Assembly: GCA_009779975.1 (NCBI GenBank)
Contig: WRAY01000002.1
Coordinates: forward strand, 43,106 to 107,105
DNA length: 64,000 nt
DNA from: Bacillota bacterium
GTDB taxonomy: Bacteria; Bacillota; Clostridia; Christensenellales; Pumilibacteraceae
Direction: 5' to 3'
Each line of letters starts with the position of its first letter. Position 1 is the first letter of the stretch. Below, one piece after another: positions 33,990-43,184 of this stretch. The notes beneath the pieces were generated by a model. That model was not told where the DNA came from and did no database searches. It saw only the letters and a list, made by a program, of their open reading frames with translations. The position numbers were made by a program, and so were the translations under genes.

Positions 33990-35483
33990 ATGGAAAAATT
34001 ATCTGGTCAATCTAGACAAGGTGTTATTGTTGTTGCTGCTGCATGTGCAATACAACTTGTGTCAGGGGTTGCATATCTTTGGAGTTTATTTCAAACAGGC
34101 ATAACACTTAGTATTTTTGGAGGACAAGACAATCAAGCGGCTTTGACATTTTCAATCATGCTTGCGTTTTTGACTGTCGGCGGTGTTTTTGGCGGAAAAC
34201 TTGTCACAAAACTAAAATCCACTAGAATTGTTGTTCTTATCGGCGGAGTAATTTTGTCATTAGGTTTTTTGCTTGCTTCCTTTGTCACAGAAAACACCTC
34301 TTGGGCATTGTGGCTGACCTATGGATTTATGGGCGGAACAGGAATGGGATTTACATATTCGACAACTATTGCTTGCGCTCAAAAATGGTTTCCCCACAAA
34401 AGAGGATTTGTGACAGGAATAATTGTTTCTGCCTTGGGGTTTGGCGGAGTTATTTTTACACCCGTAATAATGCTTTTAGTCGGTGCCTTTGGCGGACAAA
34501 GCAGCGCTGTTATTCGAGGAGGAGAATTTCCGACATGGCGGATTTTGAGTGCAGTGTTTTTTGTTATTTGTGCAGTCGGCTGTATATTTTTAAAGCATCC
34601 GCCTGAAGGTTACGCACCGATAAAAAAGAGCAAAAAAGAAAGTTCTCAAATATCTCAATCAACACTTGCAATTGATGCGGCAGCAGGAGACGCAGATAGC
34701 AGCGTCCAGAATAAATTGCAGTTGTCTAATGAATTAGATATTAATGAAAATTTGTCAGCAGCATGTGAAAAAATAGATGAGACTTCACAAGAAAACGAAA
34801 TATCTTCGCCGCTCGCTGCTAAAATGATAGAACCGCAAAAAGAACAAAAAAACTACACAGCATTTGAAATGCTGAAAAGTCCAAAATTCTATCTAATCAC
34901 ATTTTCTTTTATGCTTGCGGTAATGGGTGGTCAAATGATGTTTGCGTTCGCAAGACCCATTGAAGTCTTGAGCGGTTTTGAAAATTCTGTTATGATTGGA
35001 GGCATAGCGCTTTCAATGGTTGTTTTGGCAATATCAGCATGTAACTCTTTGGGAAGATTGATTTTTGGATTTGTGTGTGATAAAATAGGGCGAATAAATT
35101 GTATTATTATTTTGCTTGCCGGCTCCGGACTGCTATTATTCTTTTCTGCGCTCGTCTTAGGCAATTGGGCAATTTTTGTTGTGATTGCCTTTATCGGTAT
35201 TTTCTTTGGAGGAACTCTTAGTGCCTATCCGACACTCACTGCCGAAACATTCGGTCCTAAAAACATGGCGACAAACTATGGCTTTGTCCTTTTAGGTTTT
35301 GGTGCCGGAGCAATACTGGCATCTCAAATAGCCGGAATTTTTGCCTATTCTGCCCGCTATCATGATGATGTTAACAGAATGTTTCCGGCATTTATCATAG
35401 GAGCGGCTTGTGCGACACTAGGGGTTGCTTTAATGGTTGTTTTAAAACTTATGACAAAACGCAAAAAACAGCAAAAAATATAA
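33990..35483 (+). CDS. MFS transporter, oxalate/formate antiporter (OFA) type
   Basis: This 497-residue carrier has twelve helices. The OFA pattern is seen in QLVSGVAYLWSLFQTGI, GGTGMGFTYSTTIACAQKWF and PHKRGFVTGI. A hydrophilic loop of about 80 residues (about 210-290) rich in Glu, Ser and Asp splits the two halves and is longer than usual. The family exchanges small mono- and dicarboxylates; the substrate here is unknown. The gene is a single transcription unit with a leaderless start. Confidence 0.85.
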   Translation: MEKLSGQSRQGVIVVAAACAIQLVSGVAYLWSLFQTGITLSIFGGQDNQAALTFSIMLAFLTVGGVFGGKLVTKLKSTRIVVLIGGVILSLGFLLASFVTENTSWALWLTYGFMGGTGMGFTYSTTIACAQKWFPHKRGFVTGIIVSALGFGGVIFTPVIMLLVGAFGGQSSAVIRGGEFPTWRILSAVFFVICAVGCIFLKHPPEGYAPIKKSKKESSQISQSTLAIDAAAGDADSSVQNKLQLSNELDINENLSAACEKIDETSQENEISSPLAAKMIEPQKEQKNYTAFEMLKSPKFYLITFSFMLAVMGGQMMFAFARPIEVLSGFENSVMIGGIALSMVVLAISACNSLGRLIFGFVCDKIGRINCIIILLAGSGLLLFFSALVLGNWAIFVVIAFIGIFFGGTLSAYPTLTAETFGPKNMATNYGFVLLGFGAGAILASQIAGIFAYSARYHDDVNRMFPAFIIGAACATLGVALMVVLKLMTKRKKQQKI

Positions 35484-35557
35484 ATATCGGAGCATTATTT
35501 TGTCGAAATGTTGTTTTTGATATATTTATGAAGTGGAGAATTTGTTAGTGTTTTTGC

Positions 35558-35586
35558 TTGCAAAAATATATTTTGTGTGGTATAAT
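35558..35586 (+). promoter_or_regulatory. Promoter of the HPr-like gene
   Basis: TTGCAA (35558-35563) and extended -10 TGGTATAAT (TATAAT 35581-35586), 17 bp apart. A leader of about 100 nt, T-rich and with CTTTGT/ACAAAG complementarity, precedes a strong GGAGGTG site. Confidence 0.7.
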
Positions 35587-35692
35587 CTAAAAGATTACAT
35601 AATTTTGCGGTGTCTTTGTTTTTTGGATTAACGATTGTTTTTTGTTGTTTTTAAGACAAAGTCTACCTTAAAGTAACGGAGGTGATTTTTCT

Positions 35693-35926
35693 ATGAAAAA
35701 ATCTATTCAAGTATGCTTGCAGCAAGCGCAGCATGTCAAAGAGTTTGTGAACATCGTTTCAAAATATCCTTTTGAAGTTGATCTCAAAAGCGGACGGTTT
35801 GTTATTGATGCTAAATCCCTTTTGGGAATTTTTTCGCTTGATTTGTCAAAACCAATAACTCTTGACATCTATTCAGATAAGTGCGATGAATTGCTCAGCG
35901 AACTAAAACCATATACTATTGGATAA
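35693..35926 (+). CDS. HPr-like protein lacking the phosphorylated histidine
   Basis: The 77-residue protein has the HPr fold pattern: a helix with VKEFVNIVSKYPFEVDL, then KSGRFVIDAKSLLGIFSLDL, which matches the Ser46 region of HPr. The active-site His15 in the usual HARPA sequence is replaced (QQAQHVKEF), so it should not carry phosphate in the PTS. Such His-less paralogues (compare Crh in Bacillus) can act as Ser46-based signal proteins; that role here is inference. GGAGGTG precedes the ATG. Confidence 0.75.
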   Translation: MKKSIQVCLQQAQHVKEFVNIVSKYPFEVDLKSGRFVIDAKSLLGIFSLDLSKPITLDIYSDKCDELLSELKPYTIG

Positions 35927-36008
35927 ATTACAAATTACAAATGACAGTGGACAAATAAGGTAAAATTACATTTATCAGCATTTGTAAATTTATAAACTAT
36001 AATTTGTT
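35925..36008. repeat. Intergenic inverted repeat (AAATTACAAATT family), copy 3
   Basis: AAATTACAAATTACAAATGAC at the left and CATTTGTAAATTTATAAAC at the right form imperfect arms, with internal GTGGACAAATAAGG similar to copies at 21268 and 22795. Confidence 0.55.
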
Positions 36009-36033
36009 ATTTGCAAATACGGAGAAAGAGAAC

Positions 36034-36927
36034 ATGAGAAGTATTTTTGATGTCATGAGCGACAGCGATACTCTGATTTTGGAGTTTGACCGCGCTTGTG
36101 ATAATTTGATTTTATCAAAATACATTTTAGCAGACAAGAGAATTAGCGACCTATTGAAAGTCATAGCGTCGTCAAAAAAGTTGTATTCACTCATCAAAGG
36201 AGTGCTTAGGGGCTTTGATTTTGTCGAAGAATACAAACTGGCAACCGGTAGAAACGGACAGTTTTTCTTGCCGAAATCAAGAAAGAAACTCATTTCTTTC
36301 GTGTTTTGTCTTTTGTATTATATTGACACAAATGCAATTGAGTTGTCCGATTTTCTCAAAGACAATTTTGCTTCGTCAAATGTGAATATGGAGTTTTCAA
36401 ACTTCACTTCACAAGTTATTTTGCCGTTCCGTCATGCAGTAGGGCGTGAGTTTTTGGGCGAGCCTGAAGAAAAATCACCAAGGGACGATTTTGAAGTTTT
36501 GTCAGGAAACGGAGTTAAAATTGAGGAAAGAATGTTCCTTGATCCCGGTGCTGCTCCTAAAACAGAACACTTTGTTGACAGCGAGTTTGAGATTGAGATG
36601 TCAAATGACATGAACACTCAACAGAACTCTAACAAAATTCAACCAACAAAATTAACCCATGAGCACTTGATTTATTTTGAGTCGCTGTATTTATATTCAC
36701 AAGATATTTTGGCGATTGTTTCTTCGTCAAATGACATTAACCTTGCAGAAAAAAATACCATATTGCTTGAGTTGAAAAACTTTGAAAACGCAATAAAAAT
36801 GCAACAAGTAAATTCTATTAGTTTGACATATAAGGCGCTCAGATCTGCTCTTATTTGGTCAGGGTTTAATGATTCTCTATCAAAACAACTAACTGAAATT
36901 GACCACATAGTCAGGGAACTTCATTAA
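36034..36927 (+). CDS. Hypothetical protein, helical, cytoplasmic
   Basis: The 297-residue product (start MRSIFDVMSDSDTLILEF) has no signal or membrane segment. It consists of two mainly helical parts (about 1-130 and 215-297) joined by a variable linker rich in Glu, Asp and Asn. I recognise no family. GGAGAAAGAG precedes ATG 36034. It is probably in one unit with the coiled-coil gene at 36984. Confidence 0.7.
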   Translation: MRSIFDVMSDSDTLILEFDRACDNLILSKYILADKRISDLLKVIASSKKLYSLIKGVLRGFDFVEEYKLATGRNGQFFLPKSRKKLISFVFCLLYYIDTNAIELSDFLKDNFASSNVNMEFSNFTSQVILPFRHAVGREFLGEPEEKSPRDDFEVLSGNGVKIEERMFLDPGAAPKTEHFVDSEFEIEMSNDMNTQQNSNKIQPTKLTHEHLIYFESLYLYSQDILAIVSSSNDINLAEKNTILLELKNFENAIKMQQVNSISLTYKALRSALIWSGFNDSLSKQLTEIDHIVRELH

Positions 36928-36983
36928 TTTTCATATTTATCAAATAAGGCATACGATTATAAAATACTAAAAGGGAAAAGCAA

Positions 36984-37394
36984 ATGAGAAATATTGAAGA
37001 GTTTTCCTTTGAGGAATTGGTATCTGAGGTGAAACGGCTGCATCTGTCATTAAAAGATATGCAGTCGAATATTGTTAAATCTCATGAGGCTATGCTAAAA
37101 GAAAGGCAGGAACTTGCTTCTCTTTTAGTAAAACATAACGATGCCCTAAGGATGATTGAGGAATTGAAAAATGCATTAGAAAAAGTTTTTGAAAGCGGCA
37201 CTAGTGAAGTGAATGAAAAAGAAAAACTTATCAAAAAAAACAAAAAAAATAAAAAAGAGATTGAAATAGACAACGAGAGAAAGTTTCAAGAATTTAATGA
37301 ATTGAAAAAGAAACTGCAATGTGAAGCAAGCCGGGATGATTATCTTGAAAAACTAAAAGAAAGAGCAGATCTCCTAAAAAGAAACAATTATTAA
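36984..37394 (+). CDS. Hypothetical coiled-coil protein
   Basis: This 136-residue protein is almost wholly charged heptad-like sequence (for example FEELVSEVKRLHLSLKDMQS, then a KKNKKNKKEIEI run), predicting one long coiled coil. There is no signal or membrane helix. Function unknown. A purine-rich AAAGGG lies upstream. The Lys-rich middle (KLIKKNKKNKK) could bind nucleic acid. Confidence 0.65.
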   Translation: MRNIEEFSFEELVSEVKRLHLSLKDMQSNIVKSHEAMLKERQELASLLVKHNDALRMIEELKNALEKVFESGTSEVNEKEKLIKKNKKNKKEIEIDNERKFQEFNELKKKLQCEASRDDYLEKLKERADLLKRNNY

Positions 37395-37429
37395 CCACAT
37401 CAAAAATCAAGTAACCACAAATCAAACGA

Positions 37430-37822
37430 ATGAAGAAAAACATTTTAAAAGTGATATTATTTGCGGTCTTGATGCTTTTGGTAACAGCGTCAGTTTTTGG
37501 CTGCAATAATAACAGAACTGTTTGTTCTTGTCTCGTTGTTTTCAATGCGGCAAGAGTTAGCACTTCTTCGCAAGACGGCACTTTTGTCATGACATATGAG
37601 AGTTACAATTGCTGGGTTAATCAAACTCTTTCAACGCAAGGAAGCGGTTGCTCAAGTGCTGTCCACACCGAAATGCCGCCGCCAATAACAATAATAATCG
37701 AAGGAAACACCATTTCAGTTGAACGGCGACACCACAGAGTTCTTCCGCTTTGGCAATTTCTACAGAACACCCCAAGGCACAAGAATGCTCAGTCTTTCTT
37801 TTTATTATCATATGGTTCATAG
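37430..37822 (+). CDS. N-terminal part of a frameshifted lipoprotein
   Basis: The frame encodes a lipoprotein signal (MKKNILKVILFAVLMLLVTA, then SVFGCNN with Cys25) and about 70 further residues, then loses sense after IIIEGNTISV, where the +1 frame continues naturally as NGDTTEFFRFGNF. The remaining 35 codons of this frame (RRHHRVLPLWQ...) look like out-of-frame sequence. With the frame at 37719 it forms one gene broken by a 1-nt shift near 37715-37722. It may be a pseudogene, a sequencing error or a recoding site. Confidence 0.65.
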   Translation: MKKNILKVILFAVLMLLVTASVFGCNNNRTVCSCLVVFNAARVSTSSQDGTFVMTYESYNCWVNQTLSTQGSGCSSAVHTEMPPPITIIIEGNTISVERRHHRVLPLWQFLQNTPRHKNAQSFFLLSYGS

Positions 37823-39653
37823 TCATGTTTTATATATTGGCGGACTAACAACTGCCGGGGTTCCAAAAATCCTGCAGTTTCAACTTCTTGATAAAACCCT
37901 TCTTCCGGACTCAACTTTTTTGACAAGTTATTATATAAATGATTTTTCAAACACTATAGGAATATCAATAGACGGTTTTCGTCCCGAAGTTATGCCGGAT
38001 GAACCTATTCATTTGGAGTTGCCTTATGAGATTGACGGAATGACAGTTTATGCAATTGGCAATAGCGCATTTGCTAATCAAACTAATCTTTTGAGTGTGA
38101 TAATGCCAGGCTTTTTGAGAACAATAGGCAACTTTGCTTTTGCAGGACAACGAAATCTAACACGAATCGAAATTCCGGGCTGGAGTTTTGTTTGGCATGA
38201 TGAGAATATTATATTTTTAAACTCAATTGGAGAATTTGCCTTTTTTGATACTAATTTGGGTTATGGCGGAGAGGATTTATTTATTCCGAACAGTGTCACT
38301 TCAATCGGTTTCGGAGCATTCGCAAGAAACAATAATTTGACCAGCATCACTCTGCATTTCACTGGTGATGGTTGGGCAGGAACAGACACAAGATTTGGCT
38401 ATATTTTTGCTTTCAACATTCCCCAATCGTTAAGAACTGTTAATTTAATAACCAATGTGGTTCAAGAGAATGCATTCGTTGGAGCGACAAACATAGAAAC
38501 GCTTAACCTTATTTGGACAGCCATAATTGAACCCAATGTGTTTTGTTCTTTATCAAACCTCAGAACTCTCATAATGTTAGAAAATAGTTGGAGTGTTCCT
38601 TCTTTTGGCAGTCAGCCCCTTGGTTGGTGCAGTAATTTAATTCATATTTTAGTTAAGGACGAAGAAGCGGCACAAGAGTTTAGAAGTATCTATAGAGATA
38701 TTTTCGCAAATGAATCTGGCTGGATACCGTATCAATCAAGAATATTTTCATTTTCCTACAGCGGTTCAGGATGCGAAGAATATCCCCATATTATCAAAAC
38801 TCCCTATCATCTAAGCAATATTCGGCATTTTCCAAATAGGATATATGAATTAGGAGCAAATATTGATTTAGGCGGTATTGAGTGGGAGCCGATCCCACGA
38901 TTATACGGCACGCTTGATGGAAGAGGGCAGTCTATTATGAATTTGACCATTACAGGCAGAATAGTCGCATACAACGGTCAAAACTTTGGTTTGTTTGCTA
39001 TAAACAGCGGCACCATCATGAATGTCCACTTAAGAGATGTAGACATATATTTCATTCCTGACCACGCTGCCTCGTGGAGCAATGTCGGTGCATTTGCAGG
39101 ACTTAATGAGGGGCTGATATGGGGAGCAAGCAGCTATGGCGGTCGTATTGGGGTGCATAGGCAGATGTCGGCTATGGGCGGCATTGCGGGTGAAAACCGC
39201 GGGCGCATTGATTGGGTTTCGGCACATAGCAAATATTTGGTCGGAAACGGCGATATGGGCGGGATTACTGGCACTAATTTGCACGGCGGAGTGCTGTATC
39301 AGGTGCGGCTTCATAATTCAACCATAAATCACTTTTTTGTCATGAATAATCGTTCAATCGGCGGGATAGTGGGTTATAGTTTGTTCTCTCATTTGCAGCA
39401 TGCAAGGGTATATTTTACTAATATTTCGCATGTGGGAAGTGACGGAACTCCTTGGAAAACTCCATGGATGGGTTCAATCGTTGGATTTTTGGCATATTCT
39501 AGCGCGTGGTATATGGGCGGATATGGCGCTGTTTTGAACCCCGGTGACTTAAATGCATATCAGCAATCAAACTTTGCACAAAGTGTTCATGTTTGGGGTT
39601 GGTGTTGGGTTGGTAATTGGGTTTTTCTGCTAGATGGTTTTAGAGGTTTTTAG
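37719..39653 (+). CDS. LRR (BspA-like) and GLUG-like surface protein, C-terminal part of a frameshifted gene
   Basis: The 644-residue frame holds BspA-like leucine-rich repeats (YAIGNSAFANQTNLLSVIMP, IGEFAFFDTN, IGFGAFARNNNLTSITL) up to about residue 310 and then GLUG/beta-helix-like repeats (FGLFAINSGTIMNV, GAFAGLNEG, GGIAGENRG, GGITGTNLHG). It lacks its own signal peptide, which is encoded by the preceding frame at 37430, so the two are parts of one exported protein. The only initiation codon at its start is a TTG without a Shine-Dalgarno site. Such proteins are usually surface adhesins. Confidence 0.7.
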   Translation: MNGDTTEFFRFGNFYRTPQGTRMLSLSFYYHMVHSHVLYIGGLTTAGVPKILQFQLLDKTLLPDSTFLTSYYINDFSNTIGISIDGFRPEVMPDEPIHLELPYEIDGMTVYAIGNSAFANQTNLLSVIMPGFLRTIGNFAFAGQRNLTRIEIPGWSFVWHDENIIFLNSIGEFAFFDTNLGYGGEDLFIPNSVTSIGFGAFARNNNLTSITLHFTGDGWAGTDTRFGYIFAFNIPQSLRTVNLITNVVQENAFVGATNIETLNLIWTAIIEPNVFCSLSNLRTLIMLENSWSVPSFGSQPLGWCSNLIHILVKDEEAAQEFRSIYRDIFANESGWIPYQSRIFSFSYSGSGCEEYPHIIKTPYHLSNIRHFPNRIYELGANIDLGGIEWEPIPRLYGTLDGRGQSIMNLTITGRIVAYNGQNFGLFAINSGTIMNVHLRDVDIYFIPDHAASWSNVGAFAGLNEGLIWGASSYGGRIGVHRQMSAMGGIAGENRGRIDWVSAHSKYLVGNGDMGGITGTNLHGGVLYQVRLHNSTINHFFVMNNRSIGGIVGYSLFSHLQHARVYFTNISHVGSDGTPWKTPWMGSIVGFLAYSSAWYMGGYGAVLNPGDLNAYQQSNFAQSVHVWGWCWVGNWVFLLDGFRGF

Positions 39654-39783
39654 TAAATAAATGAAGTGGAGGGATATGTTAACTTCGCACAAAATTAAAT
39701 TACAAAAAATGTTAAAAAAAGCGTAAAAATGAATGAAAAATGGTGCAAATATTAACAAATTGTGAAAAAACTTTAAAAAATAC

Positions 39784-39812
39784 TTGACAACAAATTAATA
39801 GTTTGTTAATAT
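39784..39812 (+). promoter_or_regulatory. Promoter matching that of the InlB-repeat gene
   Basis: TTGACA (39784-39789), 17 bp, extended -10 TGTTAATAT (TAATAT 39807-39812). The sequence agrees with the promoter at 15540 at 28 of 31 positions, including the spacer. Confidence 0.7.
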
Positions 39813-39892
39813 ATTAGTATAAAAAATATATTAATAACCCATATTTGAGTTGAAGGTATTCTTAAAAACTCATAAAAACGGAGGCAAACACC

Positions 39893-40483
39893 ATGAAACA
39901 AGACAAAAACAAAAAAAATATTGAACAAACTCTTGATAATCAGAAAACATTTTTCAGTGAGGAAACGGAATATGTGACTTCCAAAAAAGATACCGCTAAT
40001 GATTCAGGGGTAAACAATAGATTTCGCAGAGGTGTTTTGCTTAATGATGCAAAAAAATACCCTCAAATTTTTTCTGACTATTTAAATAGTTGCACTGCCT
40101 ATGTTTGTAATGATATGGTGGTTTATCCGCCGCTTGTTATTAGCGTGAGAGTGGGAACAGAGGATAATAATATGAGTGGAATTGACAACGAAATGAGAGA
40201 AAGGCTCAAAAAATACTCGACGGATTCAAAGACTATTCTTGACGAACTGGTTCCAAAAGATAAAAAAAAAGTTCGTGAAAATTTGCCGAACATTCCGTCA
40301 AAATTGAAAGAGAAAAACAAAAAAGAAAAAAACGGTGAGGATTTGTTCTTGGTGGAAAACTATCAAGACTTGCCGCAAGTCAGCGTGAACATTGAACTAA
40401 CAAGAGCAAAAACTGTCAGTGAGAAAATTGCCTATGATGACAATTCAGCACAAGAATTACTCAATAAATACTTAGGCACATAA
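39893..40483 (+). CDS. Hypothetical hydrophilic protein
   Basis: This 196-residue protein is rich in Lys, Asp, Glu and Asn, with a more ordered centre (NRFRRGVLLNDAKKYPQIFS, then VVYPPLVISVRVGTED). No signal or membrane helix is seen and no family is recognised. The start is well supported by GGAGG 10 nt before the ATG. It is transcribed from the promoter at 39784 and followed by a terminator at 40491. Confidence 0.65.
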   Translation: MKQDKNKKNIEQTLDNQKTFFSEETEYVTSKKDTANDSGVNNRFRRGVLLNDAKKYPQIFSDYLNSCTAYVCNDMVVYPPLVISVRVGTEDNNMSGIDNEMRERLKKYSTDSKTILDELVPKDKKKVRENLPNIPSKLKEKNKKEKNGEDLFLVENYQDLPQVSVNIELTRAKTVSEKIAYDDNSAQELLNKYLGT

Positions 40484-40490
40484 AAAATTT

Positions 40491-40530
40491 AAACTGAGTA
40501 AATGCTACAAACAGGATTTATTCAGTTTTT
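40491..40530 (+). terminator. Intrinsic terminator
   Basis: AAACTGAGTAAAT (40491-40503) pairs with ATTTATTCAGTTT (40516-40528; one wobble pair) and runs into TTTTT. Confidence 0.75.
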
Positions 40531-40584
40531 CCTTAATTAAACACTATCTCAAATCATCGGATATCAACCGCCAATCGCCATCAT

Positions 40585-42411
40585 ATGGACATGTCATTAA
40601 GCGAAAACAAAAAATTCCTTGAAGGCAAAGAGTTTTTTGACGAAAAGAAATTCACCCAAGCAATTGTGTGTTTTCGAGAGGCAAAAAACGAAGAGCCTGA
40701 TAATATGATTTTTTCATACTACGAACTGCTTTGCGATATATATCATAACGCAAAGAGTTTTGACTATGATGCGTTTAATAGATTCGCTGCTTTTTTGAAT
40801 GAAATTTTTAAAATTAATGAAAATTTGTTAAATAACGAAGCATTTGTTAAAGTTGTGCTATATGATGCCTATTTTATTTCAAAAACTCAATACCAAATAA
40901 CAATCGACAAGCACGATAACGCCCTGTCTCGAACTGCTTTTAGGATTTTGGGAATGAGGCTTATTGACACTTTGTATGGTTTTTTGAATTTTCTGAAAAA
41001 AAAGAACATAGCGGATTTAGTCAAAAACAGGACAGCAAGATGTCAAAGAACGGAACAATCTTTAATTGACATTCTTGACTTGGGAGTAAAAGCATGTGTT
41101 AAATTTTCACAACCGTATCTTGACGCTAAAGGCAACTTGGATGTTATGCGTGAAGATATTTTTGGAAAAACAATTAAAATCTATATTGATTTTGTTGAGT
41201 TTGCAAAAAAGTGCAACGAGCAATACAATGAATTAGTGCATAGTGCTGACTACATCACTCCGCTTGATTTTGCACAAAATGTTTTGCAAACTGTCAAGAC
41301 TTATAATGACCTTAACAGAAGTAATGCGGTCAACCACTATTCAATAACAGGGGAGACCTTGAAGTTTTTGAACAAAGAATGCAAGGCAGCATTATCTTAT
41401 GCTTATAATGTTTGTTTTCGAGTGCTTGGGGGAATAGAGTCTAATGCTGAAAGAGCGAAGTTGATGGAAGTATGTATTCCGCTTGCTCTTGAACTTCTCA
41501 TGCCGAGATTTTATATTTCAGGTGCAGGAAGGACAGAGGTTATGCACAGAGACTATCACAACATTAGGCAAATTGCAGACATTGCCGCACTCTTTTTGAC
41601 AAGTGTTTCAAAAGAGGCAAAAAAGAACACAAAAAAAACACTTGAAAAATTCTATAGAAGAAGTTTTGAATCGTCTTTTATGCATTTTAAAAAGGTGTCC
41701 GAAGAGTATGGAGACAGACTGTTTGGTAAAAAACTGCTTGACAGACTTGAAAAAGCGGAGAAAAAGAAAGAGGCAAGAAAGGAAAAAGAAAAGCAAAGGA
41801 AAAAACCTTATGTTGTTGGGAAAGAGATTGAAAAGGGTCTTAGCAGAAAAGAAATTGAACTCAATGACTACAAATACTACAAAGAGTTTCTCTATAAATT
41901 GGCATGTTTTTCATTTGTTGCATCAGTTGAATTGATATTGTATGTTTTTCACAATGTGAAATTCAGGAAAAAACTTGTCAAATTGTGCAAAAAAGTGTGT
42001 GAAGAATTTTTGTTTTTGGAAAACTATTATATCACCAAAATCGAACAAGACCCAAAATACCGCCATGTTGTCAAAATGTTCGCTATGCTCGATGATGAAT
42101 CAGTCATTGTTAATGAAGAGTCAATACTCCAAGGTGATGTTGGAAAATTATTCATGGCAAAAGAGTTGGGCTATGTTGAAAATCCCAAAAAATTGTCCAA
42201 TAAAAACAATAATGTTTTGATGAAAGATGAATCAATGGAAATCGGAACAAATGAGAACAAAATAGCAATTGATGATGAAACGAGCGAAAACCTAAAAATA
42301 ATCAATGGTGAAGAAAAAATGGAACTAAACAATCCAAAATTCAACCTCTTTAACTTTTCCCTAACATTTGAAGAAGACACTCCCGAAACAAACCCACTAG
42401 ACTTACTTTAA
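40585..42411 (+). CDS. Hypothetical protein with N-terminal TPR-like segment
   Basis: The 608-residue protein begins with a TPR-like helix pair (FLEGKEFFDEKKFTQAIVCF, REAKNEEPDNMIF), then a long helical region, a Lys-rich segment near 395-420 (KAEKKKEARKEKEKQRKK) and a hydrophobic stretch near 440-455 that may touch the membrane. I recognise no family. ATG 40585 or 40591 is possible; neither has a Shine-Dalgarno site. It sits between two hairpins. Confidence 0.65.
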   Translation: MDMSLSENKKFLEGKEFFDEKKFTQAIVCFREAKNEEPDNMIFSYYELLCDIYHNAKSFDYDAFNRFAAFLNEIFKINENLLNNEAFVKVVLYDAYFISKTQYQITIDKHDNALSRTAFRILGMRLIDTLYGFLNFLKKKNIADLVKNRTARCQRTEQSLIDILDLGVKACVKFSQPYLDAKGNLDVMREDIFGKTIKIYIDFVEFAKKCNEQYNELVHSADYITPLDFAQNVLQTVKTYNDLNRSNAVNHYSITGETLKFLNKECKAALSYAYNVCFRVLGGIESNAERAKLMEVCIPLALELLMPRFYISGAGRTEVMHRDYHNIRQIADIAALFLTSVSKEAKKNTKKTLEKFYRRSFESSFMHFKKVSEEYGDRLFGKKLLDRLEKAEKKKEARKEKEKQRKKPYVVGKEIEKGLSRKEIELNDYKYYKEFLYKLACFSFVASVELILYVFHNVKFRKKLVKLCKKVCEEFLFLENYYITKIEQDPKYRHVVKMFAMLDDESVIVNEESILQGDVGKLFMAKELGYVENPKKLSNKNNNVLMKDESMEIGTNENKIAIDDETSENLKIINGEEKMELNNPKFNLFNFSLTFEEDTPETNPLDLL

Positions 42412-42412
42412 A

Positions 42413-42440
42413 AAAGTGTTGGAATTAACTCCAACACTTT
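42413..42440 (+). terminator. Hairpin after the TPR-like gene
   Basis: AAAGTGTTGGA pairs with TCCAACACTTT around ATTAAC. No T-run follows, so termination is uncertain. Confidence 0.5.
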
Positions 42441-42472
42441 CTAGAGAAACAATTTTCACTAGCAATTTTGTC

Positions 42473-43108
42473 ATGCTTAACAAAATAATTAACAAACGAG
42501 AAAGAAGGAACAGAAAAGTGTGGGGATATATTTCACTAATGCTTGTGGTGATTTGTGTTTTGCTGACTATCCATGGGCTCAACCATGATAGATTGCAAAT
42601 ATGGACTTTGAGTCGAATTGGCTTGCACTCCAGAACATGGTTTTTAGTCTTTGCGATTCTTTTGAGTTTGGCATTTATTATTAATTTGAAACTGCTTTTG
42701 ACAAACTTGACAAAAAACAATGAAACACCTTTTTTAAACGCAGTGCTATTTTTGAATATGCCGCTGGCACTCAGTCAAGCAATAATAATTGAAGAATCCG
42801 TCCAAGTCTTGCATATCTATCTCGCAGCAGTTTTCACCGCCCACAGCATACTAACAATGCTGCTCTTCATCTCATTAATTATTCACTACAGAGGAAAGGG
42901 AAGTCTAATATTTGTTTTGCCAATATTTGCTCCATCTCTCGCTATGGGAACACTGAATATATATATGCTTTTGGAAGTTCACGGCGTCCTGATAGCCTAT
43001 TATCAATTGCTTTTAATATATGGGCTGATTTTTACAATCTTTTTTCTGCAATTTATTGAAAACAATTTACCTCAAAAAATTTTCAAAAACAACATATTCA
43101 ACACTTGA
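42473..43108 (+). CDS. Membrane protein of unknown function, six helices
   Basis: The 211-residue product (start MLNKIINKRERRNRK) has six hydrophobic helices spaced along its length and a short basic N-terminus that should stay inside. I recognise no family. ATG 42473 is preferred over the upstream TTG 42416, which lies within the preceding hairpin. No Shine-Dalgarno site is clear. It is the last host gene before the tRNA fragment and mobile element. Confidence 0.6.
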   Translation: MLNKIINKRERRNRKVWGYISLMLVVICVLLTIHGLNHDRLQIWTLSRIGLHSRTWFLVFAILLSLAFIINLKLLLTNLTKNNETPFLNAVLFLNMPLALSQAIIIEESVQVLHIYLAAVFTAHSILTMLLFISLIIHYRGKGSLIFVLPIFAPSLAMGTLNIYMLLEVHGVLIAYYQLLLIYGLIFTIFFLQFIENNLPQKIFKNNIFNT

Positions 43109-43131
43109 CAAACTAAAAAATACAATATAAA
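43105..43131 (+). promoter_or_regulatory. Likely promoter of the interrupted tRNA gene
   Basis: TTGACA (43105-43110) and TATAAA (43126-43131) lie 15 bp apart, about 54 bp before the tRNA fragment. The spacing is short, so activity is uncertain. Confidence 0.4.
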
Positions 43132-43184
43132 CTAATAACATAGTCAAAATAATTTCCACACACAAAAAATTGACTTAAAGAAAT

